A DNA stretch of 13,786 nucleotides, taken from the NCBI GenBank assembly GCA_964568795.1, contig CAZMRQ010000039.1, positions 1 to 13,786 on the forward strand, in the 5' to 3' direction. A program made the translations under genes and the position numbers. Positions 1 through 6,829 of the stretch are shown here, in pieces. Every line of letters begins with the position of its first letter. The first letter of the stretch is position 1. The stretch comes from CAZMRQ01 sp964568795 (lineage in GTDB: Bacteria; Pseudomonadota; Gammaproteobacteria; Comchoanobacterales; Comchoanobacteraceae). The notes below the pieces were generated by a model. The model worked only from the letters and a program-made list of their open reading frames with translations. It did no database searches and had not been told where the DNA came from.

Positions 1-76
1 GCTTGCATGATGCACCTAAAAATGCCCTAATATCTCCTGGGCTGTGGAGTTTAGTCTCGTTCATATTTATGTTCAT
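1..76 (-). CDS. Partial ORF at left edge, possibly integrase/transposase N-terminus
   Basis: An open frame starts at ATG 76-74 (a second in-frame ATG is at 64-62) and runs off the left edge after 25 codons. The visible residues include TKLHSPGDIRAFLGAS. This resembles, from memory only, the N-terminal helix of some integrase-core transposases, which begin with phrases like 'TxxDIRAFLxGS'. An AAGG sits 13 nt before the second ATG, a weak ribosome site. The downstream sequence is missing, so neither the catalytic core nor the length can be seen. It could equally be an unrelated gene or a chance open frame. Confidence 0.3.
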   Translation of the reverse strand, partial: MNINMNETKLHSPGDIRAFLGASCK

Positions 77-559
77 ACCTTAGACCACAACACCCCACAA
101 GCACCACCCCCCTGTCTCCTTGCTCTCCAACTCTTTTCATTATTCTCTGGCTTGGCCTTTATCTTCACCTACGCACCTCATCATCATACGCCACATATGC
201 GGATCGTTTGATGCAAAAAGTTCTGTTATCCATCATCCGGCCTTCTTATAACCAAATCCTACACCCACATCTTCCTCCCTTGATATCAAATCCTGTTATG
301 CCTTTGTCAACCATCCTATCTTCATCGACCTTCTTCCTCAGGAATTTAATGATCACAGGTTACTCAGCAACAGGACAAACCATGTCCTGCATGCTGAGTT
401 TCTGGGAAAATGCCAAGAAAATACAATCACTTACCGAAAAAGAATAAGCCATAGTACTTTTAGAAAGATTTTATCACACCGCAACACTGTCATAGATATC
501 AATTTGACTGCCTTTTCTTCAGTCATCGCTCTCTGAGGTTTTTCGCGTTTATTTGCTAT
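77..559. other. Gene-poor stretch with a possible decayed coding region
   Basis: No intact gene can be supported here. On the plus strand, 252-536 is open for 94 codons without an ATG, and its translation looks protein-like in composition (for example FIDLLPQEFNDHRLL near 321-365). Other plus frames just upstream also give protein-like pieces that end in stops, as expected of a frameshifted remnant. On the minus strand a 31-codon ORF (434-529, starting MTEEKAVKL) lies 30 bp after pcnB. It has no clear ribosome site and no recognisable similarity to folK, which often follows pcnB. No hairpin-plus-T-run terminator was seen after pcnB. Confidence 0.3.
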
Positions 560-1792
560 CTAATCACGATCACGACGGCGATGCCCTGGACGTTTCCTCA
601 TAGGCTTTTCTGCTCGCCTTTTTTCACGCTTTAGCTTATCATTGATCATATAGGCCCTTACCCAGTCCTCAGCTTTGAAAAAGTCGCTCCACCAGGAAGC
701 TATTTGATAAAAGCTTGAGTCTGCTGCTGCACGCATCATGAAAAAGTCATAAGCTGCCTTGAACCGAGGGCTCATCATCAACTGGGGTATCTCATCAGCT
801 CGCGAATACTGCATACGGTATTGCATCTCATACAACTGATGCACGCCTTCTTTTATTTTATTTGGCACATGCATTGGCTCTAACACTCTATTGAGAATAG
901 CCATCCACTCGTGTTTAACTTTAAAAGGATAGCGTCCCACTTCTTTACTAAATGCCGGCCAATACATCATAGCCAGTGCATAAATCAAACTGACCTTTCG
1001 ACCTGATTGAATACGCTGATCGCTCAGCTCAAGTCCAGCGGCATGATAACGCGTCATAGCACTATCATTGAGAGCTGGGCACAAAATATCCCATATTCCT
1101 GTTTGCTGCATCAAACGCCAACTGCCCACTGCACGCCCAGATAACAACACTTTGACAAATTCTTGGAACAGGCGCTGCTCTGAACCCGACAACAACAAGG
1201 ACTTATGCTCTTTAATTGCTTCTTGTAAATCTGAGTCTATCGTAAAATCTAACTTAGCTGCTAGCCGCACAGCTCTTAGCATGCGTATCGAGTCCTCTTG
1301 CACACGCCTATTAGCATCACCAATTGAGCGAATCAGTTTTTTCTCAATGTCCTGTATGCCATTTAATGGATCAAGACACTCTCTTTCTTCAAGAGAGTAA
1401 TAAATCGCATTCACAGTAAAATCACGCCTCTTGGCATCTTCAAATAATAAGTCAGGCTGAGAACGGCTAAAAATCTTTTTCCAAAAACTCACTTTCTCTC
1501 GTTTTAATGTAGAAACCTCAATAATGTTGCGCTCAGCACGCACATGCACTATCGGAAAACGCCTGCCTATTCGCAATGCCCCGCGAAACAACTTCACTGT
1601 TTGATCTGCCGTAGCATCGGCTGCCACATCAAAGTCTTTTGGCACATGACCGGCAATCAAATCACGCAAACATCCACCCACAAGATAAGCTGTATACCCA
1701 GCCTTATTCATTCTTTCACATACTCTCTTTGCATGGCGGTCAATTAATTGTATATCGATTAATTCTTTATTGGCACCCACTACATCTCCCAT
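560..1792 (-). CDS. pcnB: Poly(A) polymerase I (PcnB)
   Basis: PcnB adds 3' poly(A) tails to RNA from ATP in the cytoplasm and so promotes RNA decay. The 410-residue product shows the class II nucleotidyltransferase order: LVGGCLRD (about 37-44), the metal-binding pair D53/D55 in KDFDVA, RRDFTVNA (122-129), and EDSIRMLRAVRLAAKLDF (166-183). The phrase RMLRAVRLAAKLDF and the very basic C-terminal tail (KPMRKRPGHRRRDRD) favour PcnB over CCA-adding enzymes, which are otherwise close relatives. The enzyme is slightly shorter than E. coli PcnB (about 465 aa) because its N-terminus is short. The gene starts 23 bp after the ccmH stop, with a GAGAGAGAG purine run as the likely ribosome site, so it is probably the last cistron of the ccm transcript. 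Serine replaces the usual proline in the EDP motif. Confidence 0.93.
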   Translation of the reverse strand: MGDVVGANKELIDIQLIDRHAKRVCERMNKAGYTAYLVGGCLRDLIAGHVPKDFDVAADATADQTVKLFRGALRIGRRFPIVHVRAERNIIEVSTLKREKVSFWKKIFSRSQPDLLFEDAKRRDFTVNAIYYSLEERECLDPLNGIQDIEKKLIRSIGDANRRVQEDSIRMLRAVRLAAKLDFTIDSDLQEAIKEHKSLLLSGSEQRLFQEFVKVLLSGRAVGSWRLMQQTGIWDILCPALNDSAMTRYHAAGLELSDQRIQSGRKVSLIYALAMMYWPAFSKEVGRYPFKVKHEWMAILNRVLEPMHVPNKIKEGVHQLYEMQYRMQYSRADEIPQLMMSPRFKAAYDFFMMRAAADSSFYQIASWWSDFFKAEDWVRAYMINDKLKREKRRAEKPMRKRPGHRRRDRD

Positions 1793-1815
1793 GTTTTTCT
1801 CTCTCTCATTAAACG

Positions 1816-2193
1816 TTACTTGCAGGTTTTATCACGGCTTGTTAGCCTCCTACAGCTGAGATAAACTATCAGTCCTCTCGCACTTATTGTCACAATAGTG
1901 ACCACAATAGCAAGAAATGGCAAAAACCACAAGAGCAAGGTGCGCTGTGTCAGAGGAGGTTGATATAAAATATCATCCCCATAGCGGCTGTGCATATATG
2001 TGCGAATCTCTTCATCACTTTGCCCTTGGCCAATCTTCTTTGCAACGACCTCACGCATTGACTGCGCAAGAGTAGCATTGGAATCAAAAATAGATTGGTT
2101 GTCACAGACCATGCATCGAAATGATTGAGTCAAATCTGTATAACGATCAGCACTGATTGAAGCCACCAGTAAGCATAGCCATAGGAACTTCAT
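1816..2193 (-). CDS. ccmH: Cytochrome c maturation protein CcmH (CcmL-type thiol oxidoreductase)
   Basis: CcmH works at the periplasmic face, keeping apocytochrome c CXXCH thiols reduced and presenting them to CcmF for haem ligation. The 125-residue product has an N-terminal hydrophobic signal (about 1-15), the family motif as FRCMVCDNQ with redox cysteines C27 and C30, the following helical bundle (SNATLAQSMR, YGDDILYQPP), and one membrane anchor (about 86-104). Only the short CcmL-like domain is present; the TPR domain (CcmI or the C-terminal half of E. coli CcmH) is absent from the window. The start codon overlaps the ccmG stop by 4 nt (ATGA), indicating translational coupling. The motif normally reads LRCPxCQNQ, so the M-V pair between the cysteines is a local variant. 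Confidence 0.93.
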   Translation of the reverse strand: MKFLWLCLLVASISADRYTDLTQSFRCMVCDNQSIFDSNATLAQSMREVVAKKIGQGQSDEEIRTYMHSRYGDDILYQPPLTQRTLLLWFLPFLAIVVTIVTISARGLIVYLSCRRLTSRDKTCK

Positions 2194-2621
2194 CTTAACT
2201 CCTGATAATGCTTATGCTCTGAAAGCCAAGCAACGATTTTTCCTTGCTGCAGAACAAATGTCTCAGGAATACGACGCACCCCCCAATCCATACTCATTTG
2301 ACCATCATCTTTTATCATCCGACCATACAGTTTCTGAGAGCTCCCTTGGCCACGCATTTCCACACCCAACCAACACCGCCGTTGTTCCCACGGCAACCGC
2401 TTGATTTCTTCAGCTGCAAACTGACAGGCTGGACACGCGTTTGAGAAAAAATGAACTGTCATTTTCCTGCAATTTTTTGGCATCAATGCCATCGCCTTAG
2501 AATCCACCATCTCACCCACACGCGTCCTGGGTGCTGGCGCACTTGATAATGAGAGCAAAAAAACAATGATAAGCACCAATGCCCCCAATCCCCACAGATA
2601 ATTTAAATACCGCTGCGCCAT
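2190..2621 (-). CDS. ccmG: Thiol:disulfide interchange protein CcmG/DsbE, short form
   Basis: CcmG is a membrane-anchored periplasmic thioredoxin-like protein that reduces apocytochrome c or CcmH. I chose the ATG at 2621-2619 because AAGGAGG lies 5 nt upstream. An in-frame start at 2687 would give a longer N-terminus without such a site, embedded in ccmF. The resulting 143 residues contain an N-terminal anchor (about 8-27), the active site NACPACQF with C63 and C66, and the cis-proline region WGVRRIPETFV (P119), which matches the GVxGxPETF signature of CcmG. The usual WCxPC context is altered and the protein is much shorter than E. coli CcmG (about 185 aa), with extra cysteines at 51 and 83. 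It overlaps ccmF by 19 nt and ccmH by 4 nt. Confidence 0.88.
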   Translation of the reverse strand: MAQRYLNYLWGLGALVLIIVFLLSLSSAPAPRTRVGEMVDSKAMALMPKNCRKMTVHFFSNACPACQFAAEEIKRLPWEQRRCWLGVEMRGQGSSQKLYGRMIKDDGQMSMDWGVRRIPETFVLQQGKIVAWLSEHKHYQELR

Positions 2622-4450
2622 GAACGCCTCCTTGAGCATTGCCACGCAGCTGCACAAGTCATAACCAATGCACCAAACCAAATCCAACGCACAAAAGGCT
2701 TAATATACACACGTACCGACCAACGTTTTTCCTGCAACTCATCGCCCAATGCGACATATAAGTCCTCAGTCAAGTGCGGCCAAATAGCAACTTTAGTCAA
2801 GGCCATATCTTGCGTCTTAAAAGACCTAATTTCAGGAAACAGCCAATATCTTTCTGCACCTTTTTTAGCTAGAAATTCCGCCTGAACACCCTGATAATTC
2901 CCACCCTGTATGCTATTCACTTTCTGCATCTGCAACTCATAACCAGCAATATCCTTTGTCTCTCCCACTTGCCAGATTGTTTCAAGATGTGTGGCTCGCC
3001 ATCCAGATAGCCCCACCCCGATGACCGTAACAGCAAAACCAATGTGTGCCAGTTTTGCTGGAGTAAAATGCTTTCCCAGTTGAGATTGAAGCACCCAAAC
3101 AGCACATGCTATGCTAATCACCCCTGTTGGATAATTCCAGCATGACAACAACATGACAAAAAGCAAAGTAAATCCAGCAGTGACAGCTACTCTCCCCCAT
3201 ATTGCCAACCATGAGCCTGGCTCATGCCGCCAAGGAAATAGACCGAGGATAAAGGCTATAAAAATAGCCAAGGGTGCTAATGTCATCTGGTAAAAAGGCG
3301 GGCCAATAGAAATTTGCTGTCCCCCTGCCACTTGTAAAAACAAAGGGTACAATGTGCCCAGCGCAACAACAAATGTCACACAAATGAAAAGCAACTGCTG
3401 GCTGAGCAAAAGCCAATCCCACATCACATTGACTTCATCTCGGGATTGAGCGCGCCGCCAAATAACCAAATAGACAAGCCACGAACCCAAACACAACACA
3501 CCCAGTAAATACATGCCACGCATAGGGTCTTGAGCAAAGCTGTGAACAGACACCAATACCCCAGAGCGAACTAAAAAAGTCCCTACCATACTTAACATAA
3601 AACCCAATAAGCACAAACGACCACAAGCCAACAAGCCGTTGCCCTGACAGACTCGAAGATTCGCATGAATCAATGCAGTCGCTATCAACCACGGCATCAA
3701 TGAAACATTTTCTACGGGGTCCCAAAACCACCACCCTCCCCAACCAAGCTCACGGTATGCCCACCAACTGCCTAGTGCAATCCCCAGAGTCAACGCCCCC
3801 CAAGTCACCAGTAGCCCTGAGCGCAACCATCTTGCCCATGCCTGCACTTGCTTCTCTCGCCCTAAAGATACCGCGCTGTATAAAAAAAATGGCAAGCACA
3901 AACCAACATAGCCCAGATACAACAAAGGTGGGTGTGAGATTAAACCAATATCTTGCAACATCGGATTTAAGTCATACCCCTCGGGAGCAGCCAATGGCAA
4001 TAAACGCATGAAAGGATTGGATGTCCACCAAACAAACCCACACATCACCGAGGAAAATAAAGCAAATAATAACTGCAACCAGGCAAAGCTTTTTCCACTC
4101 AGAACCTTTCGAGAGCCCTGTGCATTGAACCACCAAAGAACCATCATAACCAACCACAGCATCATCGACCCTTCATGTGCCCCCCAACTGGCTGGGATCC
4201 GATAAATCCAAGGCATGGCACTATGGGCATTTTGGGCAACATACACAACAGAGAAATCAAGATCGACAAACAAAAACAATAAAGCAAGCCATGCAGAGAT
4301 GACTAGTGCCAACACAATATACTGCGCCCAAACAGTATTCTCTAACACAGCCCCAGACCGGCCTTGCAAACACCTGATGGAAACATACACCACATACAAT
4401 GACAACCACATAGCTAAGACCAAAGCTGCATGTCCTAATTCTGCAATCAT
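2603..4450 (-). CDS. ccmF: Cytochrome c haem lyase subunit CcmF
   Basis: CcmF is a large inner-membrane protein that receives haem from holo-CcmE and attaches it to apocytochrome c with CcmH. The 615-residue, many-pass product has the haem-handling WWD domain WGGWWFWDPVENVSLMPW (about 237-254), flanking histidines in LISHPPLLYLG (H173) and LVSVHSFAQDP (H303), and the conserved ASWGAHEGSMMLW (88-100). Near the C-terminus a periplasmic soluble segment contains YVALGDEL, followed by a last membrane helix and basic residues. The length is close to E. coli CcmF (647). The start overlaps the ccmE stop by 4 nt (ATGA) and the 3' end overlaps ccmG by 19 nt, so it sits in a tightly coupled operon. Confidence 0.96.
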   Translation of the reverse strand: MIAELGHAALVLAMWLSLYVVYVSIRCLQGRSGAVLENTVWAQYIVLALVISAWLALLFLFVDLDFSVVYVAQNAHSAMPWIYRIPASWGAHEGSMMLWLVMMVLWWFNAQGSRKVLSGKSFAWLQLLFALFSSVMCGFVWWTSNPFMRLLPLAAPEGYDLNPMLQDIGLISHPPLLYLGYVGLCLPFFLYSAVSLGREKQVQAWARWLRSGLLVTWGALTLGIALGSWWAYRELGWGGWWFWDPVENVSLMPWLIATALIHANLRVCQGNGLLACGRLCLLGFMLSMVGTFLVRSGVLVSVHSFAQDPMRGMYLLGVLCLGSWLVYLVIWRRAQSRDEVNVMWDWLLLSQQLLFICVTFVVALGTLYPLFLQVAGGQQISIGPPFYQMTLAPLAIFIAFILGLFPWRHEPGSWLAIWGRVAVTAGFTLLFVMLLSCWNYPTGVISIACAVWVLQSQLGKHFTPAKLAHIGFAVTVIGVGLSGWRATHLETIWQVGETKDIAGYELQMQKVNSIQGGNYQGVQAEFLAKKGAERYWLFPEIRSFKTQDMALTKVAIWPHLTEDLYVALGDELQEKRWSVRVYIKPFVRWIWFGALVMTCAAAWQCSRRRSWRSGI

Positions 4451-4848
4451 TCTATTTCCTTGGTGCCAGGTGGACGGTAATTTTCATCATGCTTGGCCAA
4501 AATCCGATCAGCCATGAAGCCCTTTGTTGTCCACCCCCCTTCAATAAGAACCCCCTGTCCTTCACGAAAAAGAGCAGGGGGAATCCCATGAAAATGAACC
4601 ACCACCGACTCTTTGTCATCTTGAACAGTGAAATCTATATCTAAATCATGCCAATCCACTGACCCCCGCTGTATAAATCCCCCTAAACGAAGGTGACGGT
4701 TATCTTGAGGCATTGTCACAATCTGACTGGGAAGCACATACACATCCATATTTAGCCGAAATGCATAGAGAATTAATCCCACCCCCACAGACAGCGCTAT
4801 CATAGAGCCAAAGATCATCCACAAACGCTTGCACTGCCGCTTAGTCAT
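4447..4848 (-). CDS. ccmE: Haem chaperone CcmE
   Basis: CcmE is an inner-membrane-anchored periplasmic OB-fold protein that binds haem covalently and carries it from the CcmC complex to CcmF. I set the start at the ATG at 4848-4846, which overlaps the ccmD stop by 8 nt and begins MTKRQCKRLW as family members do; the frame is open further upstream but only inside ccmD. The 133 residues contain one membrane helix (about 11-29), LRLGGFIQRGSV (53-64), IPPALFREGQGV (89-100), and the haem-binding LAKHDENY, where H120 is the expected covalent ligand and Y124 an axial ligand. The tail after DENYRPP is very short compared with E. coli CcmE (159 aa). Confidence 0.95.
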   Translation of the reverse strand: MTKRQCKRLWMIFGSMIALSVGVGLILYAFRLNMDVYVLPSQIVTMPQDNRHLRLGGFIQRGSVDWHDLDIDFTVQDDKESVVVHFHGIPPALFREGQGVLIEGGWTTKGFMADRILAKHDENYRPPGTKEIE

Positions 4849-4963
4849 TCTTTGCTCTCTGATACAACTGAATGACACGCCAAGCTTGCCAGGCATACCA
4901 AACAACACCTATGGCTGCCAGCGCACTCAACGCATAGGCCAATAAAGCAGCTTCACGATACAT
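4841..4963 (-). CDS. ccmD: Haem exporter subunit CcmD
   Basis: CcmD is a very small membrane protein that helps release holo-CcmE from the CcmABC complex. This 40-residue product (MYREAALLAYAL...) has one hydrophobic helix (about 6-25) followed by a polar, basic C-terminus (WRVIQLYQRAKND), the usual CcmD layout. Sequence alone would be weak evidence for so short a protein, but its position between ccmC and ccmE is diagnostic. The start lies inside the end of ccmC (11-nt overlap) and the stop overlaps the ccmE start by 8 nt. Confidence 0.88.
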   Translation of the reverse strand: MYREAALLAYALSALAAIGVVWYAWQAWRVIQLYQRAKND

Positions 4964-5681
4964 GCACAGCACCTCTATAGCCTCGAATTAGCTGATCACG
5001 CTGCCAGAAAGTGTGCACACGCCAAGAGACGACAACAATGCAATAGCCTACCCAAGCCACACCCATAAAAAGCATTGGCCATGCCATGGCCCAAGGTATT
5101 GTTGAGTGGCTTAATTGTGTAAAAGTTGAGCCTTGATGCAAACTAAACCACCAATTTACAGAGTAATGCACCAAGGGCACATCAAGCACCGCTATCAGTG
5201 CAAAAACAGCCGCCACAAGTCTTTGCCGTCTTGTATTGAGAATACTGTGCCTCATAAATAAATAGATGAGATACAAGCACAGCAAAATAAACTCAGAGGT
5301 CAATCGTGCATCCCACAACCAGTATGTCCCCCAAATTGGCTTGCCCCATATCATCCCAGTCATCAGGGCTAAGCAACACATAACGGCCCCTACCTCACAA
5401 CAGCTGCGGGCAAGAAAATCATACATTCTAATCCGCCATATGAGATACACAGCCGATGCCCCTGCCAAAACAACAAAACAAACGAGAGATAACACTGCAC
5501 ACGGCACATGACAAAACATGATTCTAAATGCCTCGCCTTGTTGATAGTCCGCAGGCACAGTCCATGCCCCCCATAAACCAGGAATAAAACAAACACAAAG
5601 GCACGCACCAAAACAGCGCAACCCACACAATAACTCTGCGGTTTTCTGTGGCTTAAGCCACTGTAAGAAGAATTGCACCAT
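4953..5681 (-). CDS. ccmC: Haem transporter/lyase subunit CcmC
   Basis: CcmC is a six-helix inner-membrane protein that brings haem to the periplasmic surface and loads it onto CcmE. The 242-residue product has the family landmarks in order: PADYQQGEAFRIMFCHVP with candidate ligand H58, the WWD domain IWGKPIWGTYWLWDARLTSE (about 111-130), and VHYSVNWWFSLHQGS with candidate ligand H172. These match the E. coli arrangement of two histidines flanking the tryptophan-rich loop. GAGG lies 5 nt before the ATG. It is the first gene of the local ccm operon. The ccmA and ccmB genes, which usually precede it, are not there; an outer-membrane protein gene ends 68 bp upstream. Confidence 0.95.
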   Translation of the reverse strand: MVQFFLQWLKPQKTAELLCGLRCFGACLCVCFIPGLWGAWTVPADYQQGEAFRIMFCHVPCAVLSLVCFVVLAGASAVYLIWRIRMYDFLARSCCEVGAVMCCLALMTGMIWGKPIWGTYWLWDARLTSEFILLCLYLIYLFMRHSILNTRRQRLVAAVFALIAVLDVPLVHYSVNWWFSLHQGSTFTQLSHSTIPWAMAWPMLFMGVAWVGYCIVVVSWRVHTFWQRDQLIRGYRGAVHVS

Positions 5682-5696
5682 AATAACCTCACGACC

Positions 5697-5724
5697 AGTT
5701 TAACTGATCACACACAGTTGTCAA
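5697..5724 (-). promoter_or_regulatory. Possible promoter/operator before ccmC
   Basis: Reading on the minus strand, TTGACA (5724-5719) is followed after 16 nt by TAAACT (5702-5697), a perfect -35 and a 4/6 -10. A perfect inverted repeat AACTG-N8-CAGTT (5719-5702) lies between the elements. The predicted start of transcription would fall almost on the ccmC ribosome site, which is unusually close, so the inverted repeat may matter more than the promoter, or neither may function. No terminator was seen after the preceding outer-membrane protein gene, so read-through from it is possible. Confidence 0.3.
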
Positions 5725-5749
5725 AAAATTATGAGATAAATACTTATAC

Positions 5750-6553
5750 TTAGAACTTTTTACCAATATGCAAGCCAAACTGCCAGGTGTTATTGAATGG
5801 CTCCCAGGAACACCAATTTGCCTGACATATCTTCACTGAATCTGAAACATGCCATTTTTCCATGGCCAGCTTGATCTGGTAGTCACGATAGCTATACGCT
5901 ACAAAAGCATTTAAATTGCTACCTTTCCCTTGATCATACGATTTTTCATAACTGATTGTTGTAATATTTCTACCCTGCAAAAAGATTTTTGATCCAAGGC
6001 CGATGCTCAAAATTTGATTTTGCATGAGCGGCTGCTCATATACGCAATTAATTGGCAAATAATAGTACCACTGCTCACGTAGATAGCCTCTATGGCCAGT
6101 ATTGGTAACCAAGTCCACAGCATCATTGTATAAATAACGCACACCCATACCGATTGTCATAAAAAAAGAACTCCATCGCCTCCCTGTTACAGCTTCTACA
6201 GAAATTGTGGAACTAACATCACCTGGCGCATAGCCTGTGCCTTGTGAGCGATAAAAGCCATCGATGTAACTCATCTCCCCATTTAATTTGTAAAAAACGT
6301 CTTTGTTCTTTCGCCAGACATAGCTCCCTGAAACTGCTCCAAAAGGACCTCTTACAGACATCACATGTGGTTCGGAATACAAGTAACGCCCCCCTCCAAT
6401 AGCGTACCATGAGGACAAAGTGTCATATGGCTGTGACTCTTTTGGCTGTACAGATAACTGCTTGCTAGCATCAGCCTGCAAAAACACAGATAAGAGCAAG
6501 CAAGAACAGGTTGCTATAAGTTTCTTTTTGGTGATTGAGTTTTTCATTGTCAT
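5750..6553 (-). CDS. Predicted outer-membrane beta-barrel protein
   Basis: I do not recognise a specific family. The 267-residue product begins with a lysine-rich n-region (MTMKNSITKKKL), a hydrophobic core, and LQADA-S, a plausible signal peptidase I site near residue 29. The mature part alternates aromatic or hydrophobic with polar residues (YAIGGGRYLY, SYVWRKNKDVFYKL, YYYLPINCVYEQ) and ends in FGLHIGKKF, with the C-terminal phenylalanine and alternating pattern of a beta-signal recognised by the BAM complex. About 240 mature residues would suit a barrel of roughly 10-12 strands. AGGA lies 5 nt before the chosen ATG; another ATG two codons on is possible. It stands between the accessory block and the ccm operon, and nothing links it functionally to cytochrome c maturation. 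A pair of cysteines near the C-terminus (CQANWC) could form a disulfide. Confidence 0.7.
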   Translation of the reverse strand: MTMKNSITKKKLIATCSCLLLSVFLQADASKQLSVQPKESQPYDTLSSWYAIGGGRYLYSEPHVMSVRGPFGAVSGSYVWRKNKDVFYKLNGEMSYIDGFYRSQGTGYAPGDVSSTISVEAVTGRRWSSFFMTIGMGVRYLYNDAVDLVTNTGHRGYLREQWYYYLPINCVYEQPLMQNQILSIGLGSKIFLQGRNITTISYEKSYDQGKGSNLNAFVAYSYRDYQIKLAMEKWHVSDSVKICQANWCSWEPFNNTWQFGLHIGKKF

Positions 6554-6573
6554 TTTTATCCTGTAAAAAACTT

Positions 6574-6601
6574 ATAGTACTGAAAAATCAACACATGTCA
6601 A
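6574..6601 (-). promoter_or_regulatory. Putative promoter of the outer-membrane protein gene
   Basis: Minus-strand TTGACA (6601-6596), a perfect -35, is followed after 16 nt by TACTAT (6579-6574). An alternative -10, TATAAG, overlaps it at 6576-6571 with 19-nt spacing. Transcription would start about 14 nt before the ATG, leaving room for the AGGA ribosome site. The -35 lies inside the 194-bp direct repeat; the homologous position in the other copy reads TTGGCA, so the two copies differ at this element. Confidence 0.45.
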
Positions 6602-6778
6602 CCCAACTGTCTTCACCCGCCCTAACACCCAAGACTAATACATAGAGTAATAGGCCCTTATTGTCTGATACTGCCAAAAATAGATCAACAGCAATAGGGC
6701 TGTTGCCCCCAACATGGGCAAAGCGAGTGATGAAAATGTTCGATCATTCACTAAGGTGACAACATGACTGCTTGCAAA
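6585..6778. repeat. 194-bp direct repeat, left copy
   Basis: This segment aligns without gaps to 9920-10113 (offset 3335) with about 10 mismatches by eye, roughly 95% identity. It contains the last 48 codons of an MFS transporter gene plus about 50 bp of 3' flank. The two copies bracket both repeat-protein genes, and similarity stops abruptly at both ends. Confidence 0.9.
6635..6778 (-). pseudogene. C-terminal stump of an MFS transporter gene
   Basis: The minus-strand frame 6778-6635 reads FASSHVVTLVNDRTFSSL and continues to QYQTIRAYYSMY and a TAG stop. It aligns with the last 48 residues of the intact MFS copies (FAGSYVITLVNDKTFLSL ... QYQTIRRFFAKCA). There is no upstream MFS sequence: similarity ends at 6778, and the 3' end of a repeat-protein gene follows about 50 bp away. 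This is a truncated relic with no start and presumably no function. Its C-terminus (RAYYSMY) matches the deleted copy at 9970-10442 rather than the intact ones, so those two share a more recent origin. Confidence 0.9.
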
Positions 6779-6829
6779 TTAAAAGACAGAATGATTGAAT
6801 TCTTTTTGAATCGTCTCTTTTTCATGGCA

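Noticed and set aside
208..447. 79-codon plus-strand ORF
   Set aside because: No ribosome site, composition dominated by S, P, L and I, and no recognisable motif; the neighbouring frame looks more protein-like, so at best it is part of a decayed region.
2622..2687. N-terminal extension of CcmG beginning MDLVWCIG
   Set aside because: The downstream ATG has a clear AAGGAGG at good spacing, and the extension would be read inside ccmF.
4849..4908. N-terminal extension of CcmE beginning MLFGMPGKL
   Set aside because: It lies inside ccmD, has no ribosome site, and the family start MTKRQCKR at 4848 has the expected overlap with ccmD.
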